Both the position numbers and the translations under genes were made by a program. Below, piece by piece: positions 50,111-57,765 of a DNA stretch of 64,000 bases. Origin of the DNA: an uncultured Lachnoclostridium sp. (GTDB lineage: Bacteria > Bacillota > Clostridia > Lachnospirales > Lachnospiraceae); assembly GCA_948330435.1 (NCBI GenBank), contig CAOJBY010000002.1:1-64000 (forward strand), read 5' to 3'. The stretch's first letter is position 1; the number at the start of each line of letters is the position of its first letter. The notes beneath the pieces were generated by a model. That model saw nothing but the letters and a program-made list of their open reading frames with translations, ran no database searches and was not told where the DNA came from.

Positions 50111-50755
50111 TTGAGCATCTTAAAATTATCGGACGTATCTTATCGTTACACAGAAAGAACTAGCGTACTGGACCACCTGGACGCTGACTTTGAATGCTCC
50201 AAAATGTATGTGATTCTTGGGCCCTCCGGATGTGGCAAAACCACACTGCTCTCTCTTATCGGTGGACTGGATTCCCCTACAGAGGGAAAAATCCACTTTA
50301 AAGACCAGGATATAGCCGCCTGCGGTCTCGATAAACACCGACAGAATAACATCTCATTTATTTTTCAAAATTACAATTTAATCGATTATATGACACCGGA
50401 AGAAAATGTCCTGCTGACTGCCAAGGAACAGCCTTTGCCCGTTTTGAAAAAGCTGGGACTCACAAAGGAAGAATCCAAGAGAAATATATTAAAGCTCTCC
50501 GGCGGCCAACAGCAGCGGGTTGCCATCGCAAGAGCTCTTGCATCCCAAAATCAAATAATATTGGCGGACGAGCCTACGGGAAATCTGGATGAAACCACTG
50601 CAAAAGAGATCACAAGCATTTTCAAAGATACCGCCCATAAATACAACCGCTGTGTCATCATCGTATCTCATTCCATGAAAGTGGCCAAAGAAGCTGACAT
50701 CGTATATGAGTTGAAAGGCGGAAAGCTGACCCAAATAAGCATAGCACCAAATTAG
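50111..50755 (+). CDS. ABC transporter ATPase, MacB/LolD type, TTG start
   Basis: A 214-residue ATPase with Walker A GPSGCGKTT, signature LSGGQQQRVAIARAL and Walker B ILADEPTGNLDE, typical of the MacB/LolD/BceA group that pairs with FtsX-type permeases. The start is TTG at 50111, following GGGGGG at normal spacing. It is divergent from its presumed permeases, an unusual split for this transporter class. At 214 residues it lacks any C-terminal extension. Confidence 0.94.
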   Translation: MSILKLSDVSYRYTERTSVLDHLDADFECSKMYVILGPSGCGKTTLLSLIGGLDSPTEGKIHFKDQDIAACGLDKHRQNNISFIFQNYNLIDYMTPEENVLLTAKEQPLPVLKKLGLTKEESKRNILKLSGGQQQRVAIARALASQNQIILADEPTGNLDETTAKEITSIFKDTAHKYNRCVIIVSHSMKVAKEADIVYELKGGKLTQISIAPN

Positions 50756-50813
50756 AAAGCGTTTGTATTTCTTTTCTGAATTTTTTTCTTAAACAATTTA
50801 AACATACAAAATT

Positions 50814-50880
50814 ATACCCTACGGGCACACCGTAATACATGCCCCTTACGGGGGCAGGCGGACTTCGTCCGATAAGGTAT
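50814..50880 (+). other. Cloverleaf-like structured element, 67 nt
   Basis: A closing stem ATACC (50814-50818) with GGTAT (50876-50880) encloses three consecutive hairpins: TACGG/CCGTA (50820-50834), TGCCCC/GGGGCA (50840-50856) and CGGAC/GTCCG (50859-50871). Every stem is perfect. Loop sizes (5, 5 and 3) and the lack of tRNA landmarks exclude a tRNA. It is much richer in G+C than its surroundings. Confidence 0.6.
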
Positions 50881-50898
50881 GAATATATGAGGAACAAC

Positions 50899-51231
50899 GT
50901 GTCACACATGAAAAAGAAAAAACGATATAAACCTAAACCATTGTTGCACATACGATTTTTAATTTTAATTTTTGCCCTTTTATTTATTTTTATAATGATG
51001 TACAAAAACGTTCATATTATGAAAGGGCAAATTGTTGATGATCCTAGTATAACGGGTTATGAAAGGAATGCTATCTTAATCCAAAAAGAATACAATCTGT
51101 ATTCTGACTCAAATATTAACACAACAGGACTAAAACCTCTATCCACAACCAGGGATAGCCGTAAAATAAAGCCCCCGGATTTATTTTACGGCTCTCCCGT
51201 CCCCCCATTCAATAAAGATTCTTCACCTTAA
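50899..51231 (+). CDS. Doubtful small single-helix membrane ORF
   Basis: A possible 110-residue protein starting at GTG 50899, six bases after GAGGA, or at ATG 50908. A very basic start (KKKKRYKPKP) precedes one clear membrane helix (FLILIFALLFIFIMMY). The remainder has no recognised domain. Its last 25 codons run through the smpB terminator hairpin and its stop lies inside smpB, so the true 3' end was probably lost or the ORF is a remnant of a longer gene. Confidence 0.4.
   Translation: MSHMKKKKRYKPKPLLHIRFLILIFALLFIFIMMYKNVHIMKGQIVDDPSITGYERNAILIQKEYNLYSDSNINTTGLKPLSTTRDSRKIKPPDLFYGSPVPPFNKDSSP
51158..51195 (-). terminator. Terminator after smpB
   Basis: A perfect 14-bp inverted repeat (AGCCGTAAAATAAA with its complement) closes on a 9- to 10-base C-rich loop, 14 bases past the smpB stop. 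The stem base is A+T rich in place of a clear T tail. Confidence 0.7.
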
Positions 51232-51676
51232 ACTCCTTCTCCGCCTCCCGTCTCTGGTCTTTCTTCGCAATATCCTGCCGCTTATCATAAAGCTTCTTCC
51301 CTCTGGCCAGTCCAATCTCCACCTTCACCAGACTCCCCTTGAGGTACACTTTAAGAGGCACCAGCGTATACCCCTTCTCCGTCACTTTCCCACCGATCTT
51401 ATTAATCTCATACCGATGCATCAAAAGCTTCCGTACCCGCAGGGGATCCTTATTAAAAATATTCCCCTTCTCATAAGGGCTGATATGCATCCCATAGATA
51501 AAGAGCTCCCCCTTTTCCATCTTAATAAAGGATTCCTTCACACTGCACTTCCCCATACGGATTGACTTTACCTCCGTACCCGCCAGAGAAATCCCAGCCT
51601 CATAAGTCTCATCAATAAAATAATCGTGATAAGCTTTCTTATTATTCGCAATCAACTTTACTGCATCCTTACTCAT
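51209..51676 (-). CDS. smpB: SsrA-binding protein
   Basis: A 155-residue protein that carries tmRNA to stalled ribosomes. The core LAGTEVKSIRMGKCSVKESF, MHISPY and the basic tail KKDQRREAEKEFKVKNL are conserved. AAGGAG precedes the ATG. It follows rnr by 18 bases; the RNase R-SmpB pairing fits trans-translation, where RNase R degrades faulty mRNA. The ssrA gene was not found in the window. Confidence 0.97.
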   Translation of the reverse strand: MSKDAVKLIANNKKAYHDYFIDETYEAGISLAGTEVKSIRMGKCSVKESFIKMEKGELFIYGMHISPYEKGNIFNKDPLRVRKLLMHRYEINKIGGKVTEKGYTLVPLKVYLKGSLVKVEIGLARGKKLYDKRQDIAKKDQRREAEKEFKVKNLY

Positions 51677-51694
51677 AAACTCCCACTCTCCTTA

Positions 51695-53845
51695 CTATCT
51701 TTCCCACAACTCCACAGTTCCGTCCAGCAAAGTGAAGTCTATCGTCCTGCACAACCGATCCGTATCTTTCACCCGAATCTTCACTCTCTGTCCCAACTGA
51801 TAGACAACTCCGTTATGCTCCCCTGCCAGCTCATAAGTATCTTCACGATACTCATAATAATCATCCTCCAACGAATTCACATGAACCAGCCCTTCTACCG
51901 TATTGGGCAGCTCCACATACAGCCCGTAATGAGTGATCCCGGAAATCACGCCCTCAAAGGTCTCCCCAATATGCTGCTCCATATATTCCACCTTTTTGAG
52001 CTTCTCCGTCTCCCGTTCCGCCTCATCCGCCCGTCGTTCCGTCTCACTGGCATGCTTAGCCACTTCCGAAAGAATCGATTCATAATGCTCCACTCTCTCC
52101 GCTGTCAGCCGACCCTTAAGATTCTCCTTGATAATCCGATGAATCTGTAGATCCGGATACCGGCGAATGGGAGAGGTAAAATGACAATACTGATCCGCCG
52201 CCAATCCAAAATGCCCAGTACAATCCGTAGAATACTTAGCCTTTTGCATAGCCCGAAGCGTCAGCCTGCTAAGCATCGCCTCCTCCGGCGTTCCTTCCAG
52301 GCGATCAAGAAGCTTCTGAATCTCCCCCGGATGTACCTCATCCCCTCCCATATGAAGAGAATATCCAAAATTCCGCAAAAAGAGCACCAGCTTGTAAAGA
52401 CGCTTCGCATCCGGCTTCTCATGGACCCGGTAAACAAAGGGCTGTGCCTGCCAATAATAATCCTCTGCCACCGTCTCATTTGCCGCCAGCATAAAATCCT
52501 CAATGATCCGAGTAGCCGTATTCCTCTCATGAGGACGGATCTCCACAGGAACTCCCGCTTCATCCAGAAAGATCTTCGTCTCCGGAAAATCAAAATCAAT
52601 GGATCCCCGTTTTCTCCTCCGCCTGCGAAGAAGCCTGGCAAGAGTCTCCATCTCTTGAAACATAGGAACCAGTTCCTCATATTCCCGGCATTCCTCCGGA
52701 TCCTGATCCTCCAAAATCTTCTTCACACTGGTATAACTCATACGCCTGGTAACCCGAATCACCGTCTCCGCAATGGTATGATCCACAATCTTCCCTCTCG
52801 GGTCCACCGTCATAATACAGCTTAACGCCAGACGATCCTCTCCGGCATTCAACGAACAGATCCCATTAGAAAGACTCCGGGGCAGCATGGGGATCACCCG
52901 ATCTACCAGATACACACTTGTTCCTCTCTCAAGGGCCTCCCTGTCAAGAGCACTGTTCTCCTGAACATAATTTGTCACATCCGCAATGTGTACACTTAAA
53001 ATATAATTCTCGCCATCTTTTCGCACAGAAACCGCATCATCCAGATCCTTGGCATCCTCTCCGTCAATGGTCACGCAAATCTCTTCCCTCAAGTCCATAC
53101 GTCCCCACATATCCGCCTCAGATACCGGCTTTGCATTTCGCTCTGCCTGATTCAGGACCTTTTCAGAAAATTCCGTAGGAATCTGGTAGGCACGAACAAT
53201 CGACAGGATATCCGTTCCAGGATCGCTGCTATGACCCAGAATCTCCGTTACTCTGCCCTCAGGGTTCTTCCTTCCGGTGCCATAATCCATCAGTTCCGCC
53301 ACAACCTTATGTCCCGTAACTGCTCCTTTTGTGTGCTCCAGGGGAATAAAAATATCCCTGGTAATTCTCTGATTATCCGGAATCACAAAACCAAAATTTT
53401 TACTTTTTTCAAAGGTTCCCACCACCGACCTGATTCCATGGGCAAGAACCTCCACGATCACACCCTCACGGCTTTTTCCTCCTACGGCATGTCCTTTTAA
53501 GGCTACCTGCACCGTATCCCCCAAAAATGCACCCTTGGTGTCCTCTTCTCCAATATAGATATCTTCCTCCTGGTCCTCTACCGACACAAAGCCAAAGCCC
53601 TTTGCATGACTGGTGAAGATGCCAGTAACTGTCTTTTCCTCCGCTTTGCTGTAACGTCCACGCTTAGAAAGCTGAAGCTTTCCCTCTGCCAAAAGCTCGT
53701 CCAAAGCCTGAGTAAGCTCCTGACGCCGTTCACGGGACACCTGCAGCACTATAGCCAGCTCTTTCTGCTTCATAGGCACATAGCGGGCATCGCAGATAAA
53801 TTCATAAATGATTTTTTTCTTCTCTTCTAAAGTCCGATTGTCCAT
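51695..53845 (-). CDS. rnr: Ribonuclease R
   Basis: A 716-residue 3'-to-5' exoribonuclease. An N-terminal helix-turn-helix-like region (1-70), cold-shock domains (about 80-220), the RNB catalytic domain with DGEDAKDLDDAVS and the C-terminal S1 domain (about 625-710) are present. The aspartate cluster DAKDLDD binds the metal ions. The ATG at 53845 has GGAG six bases before it. The frame stays open for another 153 bases upstream through a structured G+C-rich segment, but that part is not conserved RNase R sequence. Confidence 0.96.
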   Translation of the reverse strand: MDNRTLEEKKKIIYEFICDARYVPMKQKELAIVLQVSRERRQELTQALDELLAEGKLQLSKRGRYSKAEEKTVTGIFTSHAKGFGFVSVEDQEEDIYIGEEDTKGAFLGDTVQVALKGHAVGGKSREGVIVEVLAHGIRSVVGTFEKSKNFGFVIPDNQRITRDIFIPLEHTKGAVTGHKVVAELMDYGTGRKNPEGRVTEILGHSSDPGTDILSIVRAYQIPTEFSEKVLNQAERNAKPVSEADMWGRMDLREEICVTIDGEDAKDLDDAVSVRKDGENYILSVHIADVTNYVQENSALDREALERGTSVYLVDRVIPMLPRSLSNGICSLNAGEDRLALSCIMTVDPRGKIVDHTIAETVIRVTRRMSYTSVKKILEDQDPEECREYEELVPMFQEMETLARLLRRRRRKRGSIDFDFPETKIFLDEAGVPVEIRPHERNTATRIIEDFMLAANETVAEDYYWQAQPFVYRVHEKPDAKRLYKLVLFLRNFGYSLHMGGDEVHPGEIQKLLDRLEGTPEEAMLSRLTLRAMQKAKYSTDCTGHFGLAADQYCHFTSPIRRYPDLQIHRIIKENLKGRLTAERVEHYESILSEVAKHASETERRADEAERETEKLKKVEYMEQHIGETFEGVISGITHYGLYVELPNTVEGLVHVNSLEDDYYEYREDTYELAGEHNGVVYQLGQRVKIRVKDTDRLCRTIDFTLLDGTVELWER

Positions 53846-53866
53846 ACACACTCCATCAAACATGAA

Positions 53867-54020
53867 GTCAAAGACCCCGCAGCAAGCTACGGGGTCTTTG
53901 ACCCTCGCGGCAGTGCCCGATAAAGCGGGGCAGGCCCTCGCCAAATGGACATGCCAGCACAAGGTGAGCCCTTTGGGCGAGAAAGTGGCCTGGGCCATGT
54001 CCGCTTGGCTCGTTGCTCGC
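53867..54020 (-). other. G+C-rich structured element between secG and rnr
   Basis: The element starts with a perfect 13-bp hairpin (53867-53879 with 53890-53902) that begins 22 bases before the rnr start. Further self-complementary pieces follow: TGCCC/GGGCA around 53912-53932, GCCC/GGGC around 53968-53978, and GGACATG/CATGTCC at about 53946 and 53995. It is far richer in G+C than the rest of this strand and looks like an inserted repeat or structured leader. Confidence 0.55.
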
Positions 54021-54025
54021 GGGAA

Positions 54026-54060
54026 TAAAAAGCACTCTCGGCCATCATCCGGGAGTGCTT
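54026..54060 (-). terminator. Intrinsic terminator after secG
   Basis: On the minus strand AAGCACTC and GAGTGCTT pair, with CGG/CCG inside, followed by TTTTTATT. It lies 16 bases past the secG stop. Confidence 0.85.
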
Positions 54061-54075
54061 CATCCTTTGCTTTCT

Positions 54076-54312
54076 TTAAAAGAAGCTCATATTCAGCAAA
54101 AGTGCCAGTACAATAAAGGCAACTGCCAAAATCTTTGTAAACAACACAAGCTTTCCTTCCGTAGAACGGTTTTTATTCTGCTCCCAAAAGGAATTGCCGC
54201 CTGCAATGGCTCCCAATCCTGCTGATTTTCCCTCTTGCATCAAAACAATTGTAGTCAAAGCGATACTTACTGCAACAAATATAATCGTAAGAATAATTCT
54301 TAAAATACCCAT
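54076..54312 (-). CDS. secG: Preprotein translocase subunit SecG
   Basis: A 78-residue protein with two membrane helices (about 2-22 and 55-76) joined by a loop with KSAGLGAIAGG, the SecG pattern. It stimulates the SecYEG channel. The ATG at 54312 lies seven bases after AGGAGG; the ATG at 54315 is an alternative. It follows eno and is closed by a terminator before rnr. Confidence 0.95.
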   Translation of the reverse strand: MGILRIILTIIFVAVSIALTTIVLMQEGKSAGLGAIAGGNSFWEQNKNRSTEGKLVLFTKILAVAFIVLALLLNMSFF

Positions 54313-54374
54313 CATCACACCTCCTATGGTCAAACAAAATATAGTTTACCATAGATTGTCAGAATGATCAAGCC

Positions 54375-55682
54375 CTAAGATCTTTTATAAAAGGGATTAT
54401 AATACATCCCCACCGGTTCCAATTCCTCATCAATCCGCAAAAGCTGATTATACTTGGCTACCCGATCCATCCGGCAGGGAGCACCCGTCTTAATCTGTCC
54501 GGCATTCACGGCCACGGCCAGATCCGCAATAAAGTCCTCCTCTGTCTCACCGGAACGGTGAGAGATTACCGTAGTATAACCGCTTACCTTTGCCAGTTCA
54601 ATAGCATCCATAGCCTCGGAAACAGTACCAATCTGATTTACCTTTACCAGTATGGAATTTCCTGCCCGTTTCTCAATTCCCATACCAAGCCGCTTTACGT
54701 TGGTTACGAAAAGATCGTCTCCCACAAGCTGTGTCCGCTGCCCCAGACGGTCCGTCATATGCTGCCAGCCGTCCCAATCCTCCTCCATCAAACCATCCTC
54801 AATGGATGCAATGGGATAGCGTTCCAGAAGTTCCTCATAATAATCCACCATTTCTTCCGGGGAACGCATGATTTTTTCTCCCCGCATCTGACTTTCCCCA
54901 GGAAATACATATTTCCCGGTCTTTTCATCATAAAGCTCACTGGAAGCCGCATCAATGGCAATGCAGACCTGTTCTCCCGGTTCATACTCGGCCATATGGA
55001 TTGCTTCCACGATGCAATCCAATACCTCTTTGGAATCTGCCAGATCCGGTGCAAATCCCCCTTCGTCCCCTACTGCCGTAGACAATCCACGCTTTTTCAG
55101 AAGCAGCTTCAGCTTATAGTAGATCTCCACTCCCATCCGAAGTCCCTCCTTAAAGGAACAGGCACCTACCGGCATAATCATAAATTCCTGGAGATCCACC
55201 GTGTTATCCGCATGCTTTCCTCCATTTAAAATATTCATCATGGGAACCGGCATCCTCTTGGCATGAACACCGCCCAGATATTGATAAAGGGGAATCTCTA
55301 AAAATTTTGCCGCCGCCTTGGCTACCGCCATGGACACACTTAATGTTGCATTGGCTCCCAGATTTGACTTATTGTCCGTACCGTCCGCATCTACCAGCAA
55401 ATGGTCAATATGAGATTGTCTCAGGGCATTTTCCCCAATAAGCAGATCCGTCAGCTTCACATTCACATTGTGGACTGCCTTTTCTACTCCCAGACCCAGG
55501 TAACGGTGCTGGCCGTCTCTCAGTTCTACGGCTTCAAACTTTCCTGTGGACGCTCCCGAGGGCACCGACGCACGGCCTGTGATGCCGCCCTCTACCGTAA
55601 CCTCCGTCTCCACCGTGGGATTTCCTCTGGAATCCAGAATTTCTCTTGCACAGATATCCGTAATCGGTAAAAATAAATGCAT
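54375..55682 (-). CDS. eno: Enolase
   Basis: A 435-residue glycolytic enzyme converting 2-phosphoglycerate to phosphoenolpyruvate. ILDSRGNPTVE near the start, SIEDGLMEEDWDGW and the late SHRSGETEEDFIADL are intact, as are catalytic residues in the barrel. AAAGGAGG lies before the ATG, but this site is buried in a long hairpin (55687-55760) and followed by six Ts. It lies 88 bases after gpmI. Confidence 0.97.
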   Translation of the reverse strand: MHLFLPITDICAREILDSRGNPTVETEVTVEGGITGRASVPSGASTGKFEAVELRDGQHRYLGLGVEKAVHNVNVKLTDLLIGENALRQSHIDHLLVDADGTDNKSNLGANATLSVSMAVAKAAAKFLEIPLYQYLGGVHAKRMPVPMMNILNGGKHADNTVDLQEFMIMPVGACSFKEGLRMGVEIYYKLKLLLKKRGLSTAVGDEGGFAPDLADSKEVLDCIVEAIHMAEYEPGEQVCIAIDAASSELYDEKTGKYVFPGESQMRGEKIMRSPEEMVDYYEELLERYPIASIEDGLMEEDWDGWQHMTDRLGQRTQLVGDDLFVTNVKRLGMGIEKRAGNSILVKVNQIGTVSEAMDAIELAKVSGYTTVISHRSGETEEDFIADLAVAVNAGQIKTGAPCRMDRVAKYNQLLRIDEELEPVGMYYNPFYKRS

Positions 55683-55686
55683 AAAA

Positions 55687-55760
55687 AACCTCCTTTTCCT
55701 GCAAAACTTATAAATAATGCTTTCTTAATCATCATTTATGTTTTGCACAAAAAGGAGGTT
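55687..55760 (-). promoter_or_regulatory. Long hairpin that buries the eno ribosome site
   Basis: On the minus strand the 5' arm (55740-55760) contains AACCTCCTTTT and the 3' arm (55687-55707) contains AAAAGGAGGTT; they pair at 19 of 21 positions around a 32-base A+T-rich loop. The 3' arm includes the eno Shine-Dalgarno, and six Ts follow before the ATG. It can act as the gpmI terminator, as an RNA switch on eno translation, or both. Confidence 0.8.
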
Positions 55761-55770
55761 CTATACCTTT

Positions 55771-57309
55771 TTATTTCACCAACAGAGACTTTCCGGTCAT
55801 CTCTTCTGGCTGTTCCATTCCCATCAATTCAATAAGGGTCGGAATAATATCTGCCAGACATCCGCCCTCACGAAGCTTATAAGACGGGTCTGCATTTACC
55901 AGAATAAAGGGAACGGGATTGGTTGTGTGAGCCGTAAAGGGAGCTCCCGTACCGTAGTCTACCAACTGCTCCGCATTACCGTGATCTGCACAGATAAACA
56001 TCTGACCGTCTACCTCTTTGATAGCTTCCACAGCCTTGCCTACGCATTCGTCCACAGCCTCCACAGCCTTAATCGCCGCAGCCTCGATTCCTGTATGGCC
56101 TACCATATCCGGATTGGCAAAGTTGATAATAATCACATCATACTTATCGGACTTGATAGCCTCTACCAGCTTGTCACAGACACCGAAAGCACTCATCTCC
56201 GGCTGCAGATCATAGGTGGCAACCTTGGGGGACTTCACCAGAATCCGATCCTCACCCTCATTAGGCTCTTCTACGCCGCCATTGAAAAAGAAAGTTACAT
56301 GTGCATACTTCTCTGTCTCTGCGATGCGGGCCTGCGTCTTTCCATGGGCTGCCAGATACTCTCCAAAGGTATTGTGAAGCTCTACCTTGTGGAAAGCTAC
56401 CAGCTTATTGGGGATGGTTACGTCATATTCCGTAAAGCATACATAGGTGAGATTAAGCTTCTTCTCTCTCTCAAAGCCGCTGAATTCATCATCACAGAAC
56501 GCTCTCGTAATCTCTCTTGCACGGTCGGGGCGGAAGTTGTAGAAAATGATAGAATCTCCGTCCTGAACGGTTGCCAGTGGCTTTCCATCCCGCATCACGA
56601 CGACCGGCACCACGAACTCATCATTGACACCCTTTTCATAGGAAGCAGCAATGGCACTTACACCGTCCGAAGCTTCTACGCCCTCACCCTTTGTGAGAGC
56701 CTTGTATGCCAGTTCCACACGATCCCAGCGATTGTCACGGTCCATGGCATAGTAACGTCCCATAACGGAAGCTACCTCTCCCACGCCGATCTCCGCCATC
56801 TTGTCAACCAACTCCTGAACATAATCCTTACCGGAGGTAGGAGGTGTATCCCTGCCGTCCAGGAAGCAGTGTACATAAACTTTCTTAAGACCATGACGCT
56901 TTGCCAACTCCAAAAGTCCATAGATATGCGTGTTGTGACTGTGCACGCCACCATCAGACACAAGGCCGTACATATGAAGGGCAGAATCATTTGCCTTGGC
57001 ATTCTCCACAGCCTTCACCAATGCTTCATTTTCAAAAAATACGCCATCTTCAATCTCTTTGGTAATACGGGTCAGTTCCTGATATACAATACGACCGGCA
57101 CCCATATTCAGATGTCCAACCTCGGAATTACCCATCTGTCCGTCGGGAAGTCCTACGGCCAGTCCGCTTGCATTGCCCTTTACAAAGGGGTACTCTGTCA
57201 TCAGCTTATCCATCACCGGGGTCTTTGCCTCGGCTACCGCATTGCCGTCCGTTCTTTCATTCAGGCCGTAGCCGTCCAAAATCATCAATACTGTCGGTTT
57301 CTTACTCAT
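55771..57309 (-). CDS. gpmI: 2,3-bisphosphoglycerate-independent phosphoglycerate mutase
   Basis: A 512-residue manganese enzyme interconverting 3- and 2-phosphoglycerate. MILDGYGLNE gives the first metal site, MGNSEVGHLNMGAGR contains the phosphoserine, and the C-terminal CADHGNAEQLVD and TTNPVPF complete the active site. Its start overlaps the yajC stop by eight bases. The GGAG ribosome site is inside yajC. Confidence 0.97.
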   Translation of the reverse strand: MSKKPTVLMILDGYGLNERTDGNAVAEAKTPVMDKLMTEYPFVKGNASGLAVGLPDGQMGNSEVGHLNMGAGRIVYQELTRITKEIEDGVFFENEALVKAVENAKANDSALHMYGLVSDGGVHSHNTHIYGLLELAKRHGLKKVYVHCFLDGRDTPPTSGKDYVQELVDKMAEIGVGEVASVMGRYYAMDRDNRWDRVELAYKALTKGEGVEASDGVSAIAASYEKGVNDEFVVPVVVMRDGKPLATVQDGDSIIFYNFRPDRAREITRAFCDDEFSGFEREKKLNLTYVCFTEYDVTIPNKLVAFHKVELHNTFGEYLAAHGKTQARIAETEKYAHVTFFFNGGVEEPNEGEDRILVKSPKVATYDLQPEMSAFGVCDKLVEAIKSDKYDVIIINFANPDMVGHTGIEAAAIKAVEAVDECVGKAVEAIKEVDGQMFICADHGNAEQLVDYGTGAPFTAHTTNPVPFILVNADPSYKLREGGCLADIIPTLIELMGMEQPEEMTGKSLLVK

Positions 57310-57607
57310 TTGCTTTCTCCACCTCTGCGATTGCTGCTTTTTTCATGGGAATTCTACAATTCCGATTGCTTCCAAACTCTACAATTACATCATCCTCGGT
57401 AATGTCAATCAACACTCCGTAAAATCCGCTGGTTGTTACTACCACATCGCCCACCTCCATAGTGGCAAGCATGGCATTCACTCTCTTCTGCTCCTTTTTC
57501 TGGGGACGGATTGCCATAAAATACATCATGGCTCCAATTAACACCACATAAATAAGGATCATTTCCATTCCCATGGTTCCGCCACCTGCTGTTGCCAGTA
57601 AATTCAT
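57302..57607 (-). CDS. yajC: Preprotein translocase accessory protein YajC
   Basis: A 101-residue protein with one N-terminal membrane helix (about 15-33, ILIYVVLIGAMMYFM) followed by the YajC motif RPQKKEQKR and a small beta domain (VGDVVVTTSGFYG). It joins SecDF and the Sec channel. AGGAGG precedes the ATG. It heads this transcript and is joined to gpmI by overlap. Confidence 0.93.
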   Translation of the reverse strand: MNLLATAGGGTMGMEMILIYVVLIGAMMYFMAIRPQKKEQKRVNAMLATMEVGDVVVTTSGFYGVLIDITEDDVIVEFGSNRNCRIPMKKAAIAEVEKANE

Positions 57608-57714
57608 ATAATTTCCTCCTAAAATGAAAATCTGACTGCCGCTTTCCTACCGCAGCCACTCTTTCTTCTACCCCAAAGCCATTTTCTGGTTCTCTGCTTC
57701 AAAGCGTTATTGTT

Positions 57715-57744
57715 ATAATATCACAAGAGAGAATCTTTGGTCAA
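57715..57744 (-). promoter_or_regulatory. Promoter of yajC-gpmI
   Basis: Minus-strand TTGACC (57739-57744), 18 bases and TATTAT (57715-57720), with an extended -10 TGA. Confidence 0.65.
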
Positions 57745-57765
57745 GAGTGTATCATGGCGTTACTT

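Larger units (their letters stand above)
50756..51208. other. Gene-poor interval after the ABC ATPase
   Basis: This 453-base stretch holds no secure gene. From left to right it contains an A+T-rich run (50756-50813), a compact four-way-junction sequence (50814-50880), a doubtful small membrane ORF (50899-51231) and a 14-bp perfect hairpin (51158-51195) at the end of smpB. Confidence 0.7.

Noticed and set aside
50814..50880. tRNA gene
   Set aside because: The size and cloverleaf order fit, but the loops are 5, 5 and 3 bases, there is no T-loop sequence, no 7-base anticodon loop and no 7-bp acceptor stem.
51209..51676. tmRNA gene (ssrA) beside smpB
   Set aside because: No tRNA-like acceptor ends or tag-coding frame were found in the flanking sequence.
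55738..57402. 554-codon plus-strand open frame opposite gpmI
   Set aside because: GpmI on the minus strand is complete with all active-site motifs; the plus frame looks like translated antisense and crosses the yajC-gpmI boundary.
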